Source: Marinovum sp048263515
Lineage (GTDB): Bacteria; Pseudomonadota; Alphaproteobacteria; Rhodobacterales; Rhodobacteraceae
DNA: 64,000 nt
NCBI RefSeq assembly: GCF_048263515.1
Contig: NZ_JBLXEC010000010.1
Location: 1-64,000 of the forward strand
Direction of reading: 5' to 3'
Part shown: positions 60,514 to 64,000 of the stretch, piece after piece
How the letters are laid out: the number at the start of each line of letters is the position of its first letter
Position numbering within the stretch: position 1 is the first letter of the stretch
Program-made: the position numbers and the translations under genes
Notes under the pieces: model-generated
What the model was told of the DNA's origin: nothing
What the model saw: only the letters and a program-made list of their open reading frames with translations
Database searches by the model: none

Positions 60514-61443
60514 TCACTCGGTCGAGACCAGCACCGCCTCGACCCGCCTGTTGGCTTCGCGGCCCTCCGGCGTCAGGTTGCTGGCGAGTGGCGAGAGGTA
60601 GCCCATGCCGCCGGCCTCGAGCTGGCCCGCGTTGACGCCGTAGTCCGCCACCAGCCGGTCGCGCACGGACGTGGCGCGGCGGCGCGACAGGGCGATGTTG
60701 TTCTCCAGCGTGCCCACCGAATCGGTGTGGCCCACCAGCGCGATCCGACGGTCGGGAAAGGCCGCGAGGTAACGCGCAAGCGCCGACAGGCTGTCGAAGC
60801 TGCCCTCGCCCAGGTTGGCAGAGCCGGTCTCGAAGGACAGGTCGGTCAGCACCACCCGGCCCAGGGTTTCGAGCTGATCGGCCACCGGCCCGGTGGTGCG
60901 CGGCTGGATCTCGGCCACCGGCCCCGGCGCGGCGCTCAGGACCTCGTCGGCGGCGGCGCCCACCCGGATGATCTGGACGAACCCGGCGGCAGCACTGCGC
61001 GAGACCAGCACCGAGATCGCGCCACCCTCGTCGTCGCGGGCGGCGAGAAAGCGGAAATCGGTCAGGTCGACATACATGCCGGGGCCCGGCAGCACCTCGG
61101 TCGCGAAGCGGAAGTCGAAGCCGCCGCATTGCCGGGTCTTGCAGTCGAAGAGGATCTCGTAGCCCGAGGCGGCGATCTGCGTGCGCAGCGGGCCGAGCAG
61201 TTGCAACGTGGTGCGGATGTCGCCCGGCACGCGCCAGGATTGCCGCAGCACCGCGCCCTCGATCACCTCGACCGGCAGCCGACCCTCGACAAAGGCGCCG
61301 GTGGGCAGCGCGTAGGAGCCCGGATCGCTGCGCTCCTCGAAGGTCAGCGCCGCGCCGGCGGGCAGCGCCAGATCCTGCGCCTCTTGCGCGTGGGCCGAGC
61401 CGGCCGCGCAGCAGGCCAGCAGCAGCAGCGCCCGCAGGCTCAC
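60514..61443 (-). CDS. OmpA-family outer-membrane/periplasmic protein
   Basis: A 309-residue exported protein (signal peptide cleaved near GSAHAQE, about residue 20). Residues 20-185 form a domain I do not recognise, with one Cys pair (DCKTRQCGG). Residues 200-305 are the OmpA-like peptidoglycan-binding domain (ALVGHTDSVGTLENN, SRRRATSVRDRLVADYGV, GREANRRVEAVL). It binds peptidoglycan noncovalently. It overlaps the AhpD-like gene by four bases. Confidence 0.9.
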   Translation of the reverse strand: MSLRALLLLACCAAGSAHAQEAQDLALPAGAALTFEERSDPGSYALPTGAFVEGRLPVEVIEGAVLRQSWRVPGDIRTTLQLLGPLRTQIAASGYEILFDCKTRQCGGFDFRFATEVLPGPGMYVDLTDFRFLAARDDEGGAISVLVSRSAAAGFVQIIRVGAAADEVLSAAPGPVAEIQPRTTGPVADQLETLGRVVLTDLSFETGSANLGEGSFDSLSALARYLAAFPDRRIALVGHTDSVGTLENNIALSRRRATSVRDRLVADYGVNAGQLEAGGMGYLSPLASNLTPEGREANRRVEAVLVSTE

Positions 61444-62012
61444 CGCGCGGACGCGTGGTATTCGGGGTTGGGCCGCATGTCGATGGCACTGGCCACCCGG
61501 TTCGACATGTTGAAGAACCCGGTGACCGAGGCGATGTCAAAGATGTCGCGGTCGGAAAAGCCCACGTCGCGCAGCGCCTGCCGGTCGGCCTCGGTGACCT
61601 CGGCGCTGGTCTTGGTGACCTTTTCGGCAAAGCCCAGCATCGCGGTCTGGCGGGCGTCGAGATCGGCGGCGCGCCAGTTCATCACCATCATCTCGCCCAG
61701 CGCCGGATCGCCGGACAGCTGGCGCACGGCGGCGCCATGGGCGGTCAGGCAGTAGAAGCACTTGTTGATCGACGAGACCACGACGGCGATCATCTCGCGC
61801 TCGAGCTTGCTGAGCCCGCTGCCGGCCAGCATCAGGTCGTTGTACATCGCGGTAAAGGCGTTGAGCTTGTCGATGTCGAAGGCATAGGCGCGCAGGACAT
61901 TGGGGATCATCCCCAGCTTGTCCTGGCAGACGTCAAAGTATTTGGCCGTCTCGGGCGGCAGCGGATCGACCATCGGCAGGTCGAGCGCGGTGGGCTGGTC
62001 TTTGGCGCGCAT
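61440..62012 (-). CDS. AhpD-like peroxidase-related protein (carboxymuconolactone decarboxylase fold)
   Basis: A 190-residue protein with the AhpD/CMD helical fold and redox motif CFYCLTAHG (the CxxC...H of alkylhydroperoxidase D-type proteins) near residue 85. The peroxidase-related subgroup of about 190 residues starts TALDLPMVDPLPPETAKYFD as here. It would reduce peroxides through the dithiol, in the cytoplasm. CGGAG precedes the ATG at 62012. Its stop overlaps the OmpA-like gene start, an unusual pairing. Confidence 0.87.
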   Translation of the reverse strand: MRAKDQPTALDLPMVDPLPPETAKYFDVCQDKLGMIPNVLRAYAFDIDKLNAFTAMYNDLMLAGSGLSKLEREMIAVVVSSINKCFYCLTAHGAAVRQLSGDPALGEMMVMNWRAADLDARQTAMLGFAEKVTKTSAEVTEADRQALRDVGFSDRDIFDIASVTGFFNMSNRVASAIDMRPNPEYHASAR

Positions 62013-62174
62013 GGGCGGAGCTCCGAGGTTGAGTGCAGGCCCGAGCAAATCGCAAAACGCCGGGGCATTCAACTGCCAGCAGCCCTGCGCGGGTTTCCGC
62101 CCCTCGCGCTGGCGGGCCAGGAACATCCTGACAGGCCCGATGGTTTCACTGGTCCACCGTATGGAGGACTTGTT

Positions 62175-62537
62175 ATGAATGTCATGAGTACCACTGGAAG
62201 CAGCAATCTGGTGTCGTCGTCAGATGTCAACGGCACCGCCGTCTATGGCCGCGATGGCACCCATATCGGCACCATCGACCACCTGATGATCGACAAGCAA
62301 TCGGGCAAGGTCGCCTATGCCGTCATGGGCTTTGGCGGGTTCCTCGGCCTTGGCGAGGATCACCACCCGGTGCCCTGGGGCAAGCTGAACTACGACGTCA
62401 GCCGTGACGGTTTTGTCACCGACCTGACCGAAGCCGAAGTGCAGGGCGCGCCCGAGCGCCGCGACGACTGGCACCGCGACCGCGACTGGGAACAGCGCAT
62501 GCACGAACACTACGACGCGCCGTTCTACTGGATGTGA
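62175..62537 (+). CDS. PRC-barrel domain protein
   Basis: A 120-residue protein with a PRC-barrel (about 15-85): NGTAVYGRDGTHIGTIDHLM, KVAYAVMGFGGFLGLGEDHH and PVPWGKLNYDVSRDGFV are typical. The C-terminus (about 90-120) is rich in Arg, Asp, His and Trp. In photosynthetic relatives the fold forms part of the reaction-centre H subunit; stand-alone PRC proteins in Rhizobiales and Rhodobacterales are stress-associated with no defined mechanism. GGAGG precedes the ATG. Confidence 0.9.
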   Translation: MNVMSTTGSSNLVSSSDVNGTAVYGRDGTHIGTIDHLMIDKQSGKVAYAVMGFGGFLGLGEDHHPVPWGKLNYDVSRDGFVTDLTEAEVQGAPERRDDWHRDRDWEQRMHEHYDAPFYWM

Positions 62538-62558
62538 CGCGCGATCGACCACTGACCT

Positions 62559-62592
62559 GCCGCCCCTCGACACCCGTCGAGGGGCGGCTTTG
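62559..62592. terminator. Hairpin terminator between convergent genes
   Basis: Perfect 13-pair stem GCCGCCCCTCGAC/GTCGAGGGGCGGC (62559-62571 with 62576-62588) with a four-base ACCC loop, then TTTG on the plus strand. It probably ends the PRC-barrel transcript and may also serve the convergent gene ending at 62595. Confidence 0.75.
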
Positions 62593-62594
62593 CG

Positions 62595-63323
62595 TCAGAT
62601 GTCCTTGACGCGGTAGTGATAGCCGCCGACCACTTCGAACCCCATCGATTGATAGAGCGCATTGGCGCCGGCATTCCCGCGCGTGCAGAGCACCGACAGA
62701 TGCGCCGCGCCCTGATCGGCGGCCCAGAAGGCCGCCTGCCGCATCATCCACTGCGCCATGCCCTTGCGGCGTTTCTCGGGCGTGACCTCGAGCGCATGCA
62801 GCATGGCGACACCGTCGGAAAGGCCGACATAGGCGGTAGCGGCCGGGCTGTCCTCGATCCGTCCGAGGATGCTGGTCTTGGGGCAATCCGCGCGTTCCAT
62901 CACCGCAATCCGTTCAGGCCCGATCCCGCCCTCGGCCCAGAGATCGCGCATGATGGCCAGCAGCTCCCAGACGCAGAAGGTGGTGACCCGCGGGATCGCC
63001 CGGTCGAGCAGCGCCTGCACCGGCATGACATAAAGGTTGACCGGATCGACCACCCGGTAGCCTGCGGCATCAAGCTCTGCATCGAGCGCGGCCTCGCCGG
63101 CGCGCACCTGAAAGAGCGGGCTCTGGCCCAGACCGCGCATCTCCTCTTCGGCCCGGTGCCGGTCCTCCTCGGACCAGGTCGCGCCGGGCAGGAGCGTCGC
63201 GGCCGAAACCCGCTTTCCGCCGCCGGCGCCATCGCGCAGCTGAAAGGGCCCGGCGGCAAAGCTGCGCGCCGGCGGCCAGGTGACCTCGCAGACCGCCATC
63301 AGCTGTTGGGCGCCCGGCCTCAT
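62595..63323 (-). CDS. GNAT-family acetyltransferase, 242 aa
   Basis: A 242-residue protein with a C-terminal GNAT domain (about 120-235): AMLHALEVTPEKRRKGMAQW is the acetyl-CoA-binding motif (RxxGxA-like), followed by AHLSVLCTRGNAGANALYQS and GFEVVGGYHYRVK. The N-terminal 110 residues are a poorly defined extension. The start at 63323 overlaps the upstream CinA-like stop (ATGA); an ATG at 63299 is also possible. Substrate unknown. Confidence 0.87.
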   Translation of the reverse strand: MRPGAQQLMAVCEVTWPPARSFAAGPFQLRDGAGGGKRVSAATLLPGATWSEEDRHRAEEEMRGLGQSPLFQVRAGEAALDAELDAAGYRVVDPVNLYVMPVQALLDRAIPRVTTFCVWELLAIMRDLWAEGGIGPERIAVMERADCPKTSILGRIEDSPAATAYVGLSDGVAMLHALEVTPEKRRKGMAQWMMRQAAFWAADQGAAHLSVLCTRGNAGANALYQSMGFEVVGGYHYRVKDI

Positions 63324-64000
63324 TCGGAAAACAGCGCCTTGAGCCGGGTCATCGCCGCGTCGATGCGCGCGCCGTCCTGGCCGCGGATCACGATGTTGGA
63401 GCCATAGGCGCCGTCCTGCTGGAACGGGTAGGAGCCGAAGGAGAGATCGTCGAATTCCGTGGCCAGCGCCCCCAGAGGCCCGGCGATATCGCCTTCGCCG
63501 CGCTGCACCCGCAGGGTCTGGCTGAGCAGCGGCGCGCCGCCCGAGAGTGTCGGCAGCACCGTGGCGACCATCGCCTGAAAGACGCTGGGCACGCCGGCCA
63601 TGACATGCACGTTGCCGATGGTGAAACCGGGCGCAATCGACACCGGGTTGTCGATCAGCGTCGCGCCCTCGGGGATGCGCGCCATGCGCAGCCGCGCCTC
63701 GTTGAGCTCGCGGCCGGTGCTCTCGTAATGCGCGGCCAGCAGCGCGCGAGCGTCGTCGCGCACGTCGATCGGCACGCCAAAGGCCTCGGCGATGCAATCG
63801 GCGGTGATATCGTCATGCGTGGGACCGATACCGCCCGAGGTGAACACATGGGTGAACCCCTCCGACAGCGCCCGCACCGCCGCGACGATCGCCGGGGCGT
63901 CGTCGCTGACCACGCGGACTTCGCGCAGGTCGATGCCGTGCTTGGTCAGCTCGCCGGCGAGGTAATGCATGTTGGCGTCGCGGGTGCGGCCCGAGAGGAT
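63320..64000 (-). CDS. MoaB/CinA N-terminal-domain protein (competence/damage-inducible-like), partial at right edge
   Basis: About 226 residues are visible; the N-terminus lies beyond 64000, where the frame reads ILSGRTRDANM before the visible methionine at 63970. It has the molybdopterin-binding-like fold of CinA: FTSGGIGPTHDD near the visible residue 45 is the hallmark, with VMAGVPSVFQAM later. Only the cinA-type domain is present, as in stand-alone proteins. These are linked to NMN or FAD pyrophosphatase activity in CinA homologues; here that is inference. It overlaps the GNAT gene by four bases. Confidence 0.88.
   Translation of the reverse strand: MLSGRTRDANMHYLAGELTKHGIDLREVRVVSDDAPAIVAAVRALSEGFTHVFTSGGIGPTHDDITADCIAEAFGVPIDVRDDARALLAAHYESTGRELNEARLRMARIPEGATLIDNPVSIAPGFTIGNVHVMAGVPSVFQAMVATVLPTLSGGAPLLSQTLRVQRGEGDIAGPLGALATEFDDLSFGSYPFQQDGAYGSNIVIRGQDGARIDAAMTRLKALFSE

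Overview
The window looks like a chromosomal stretch of a GC-rich alphaproteobacterium of the Rhodobacteraceae (Roseobacter group and relatives). The case rests on gene content: accD followed by an overlapping folC, a sulfoacetaldehyde acetyltransferase (xsc) module, two polyamine-type ABC transporters, an ectoine-hydrolase-like M24 protein, a DUF1523 membrane protein, and several dispersed palindromic intergenic repeat families. I saw no rRNA, tRNA, CRISPR array, prophage or plasmid replication genes. The only mobile DNA recognised is the edge of an IS3-type element at the left end.

Layout. 1-5.8 kb: IS end, LysR regulator, DJ-1/PfpI protein, fadH-type 2,4-dienoyl-CoA reductase and two unassigned genes. 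5.9-14.4 kb: housekeeping genes, namely a lipoprotein, accD, folC, a periplasmic rhodanese/LysM pair, a Trm112-like protein, a LON-domain protein, a YbbN-like thioredoxin, an SGNH hydrolase and exonuclease III. 14.7-20.1 kb: an ABC importer of the polyamine class on the minus strand (ATPase, binding protein, two oversized permeases). 20.5-32.3 kb: a nitrogen-compound catabolic region with a DoeA/EutD-like hydrolase, an ArgE/DapE-type deacylase, a dihaem cytochrome c, a GNAT protein, a SpuC-like aminotransferase, a GntR regulator, a potFGHI-like transporter and a PuuB-like FAD oxidoreductase. Together they suggest import and breakdown of putrescine-like diamines or their acylated or cyclised derivatives.

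32.4-39.5 kb: seven same-strand genes, mostly of unknown function: a soluble coiled-coil protein, a small membrane protein, an unassigned protein, a classical AAA ATPase with an altered Walker B, another unassigned protein, a second small membrane protein and a DUF1523 protein. This is the best candidate here for an undescribed system, possibly an AAA/coiled-coil membrane-remodelling or stress machine.

39.6-43.8 kb: citrate synthase, phosphate acetyltransferase, a DsrE-like protein and Xsc, which together can convert sulfoacetaldehyde to acetyl phosphate, acetyl-CoA and citrate. 43.9-48.6 kb: surface polysaccharide genes (two GT4 glycosyltransferases, an O-antigen ligase/polymerase-like protein, ExoD). 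48.6-64 kb: mixed housekeeping and accessory genes, including a nucleotide-sugar-epimerase-like protein, a lytic transglycosylase lipoprotein, an aldolase-like protein, an esterase-like phytase-family protein, an EamA transporter, a zinc CDF pump, HU, AMP nucleosidase, a PLP decarboxylase, an OmpA-like protein, an AhpD-like protein, a PRC-barrel protein, and a CinA/MoaB-like protein that runs off the right edge.

Intergenic regions carry at least four families of palindromic or inverted repeats, some of them inside the 32-39 kb cluster. All functional names rest on reading the translated sequences against remembered families. No database search was possible.
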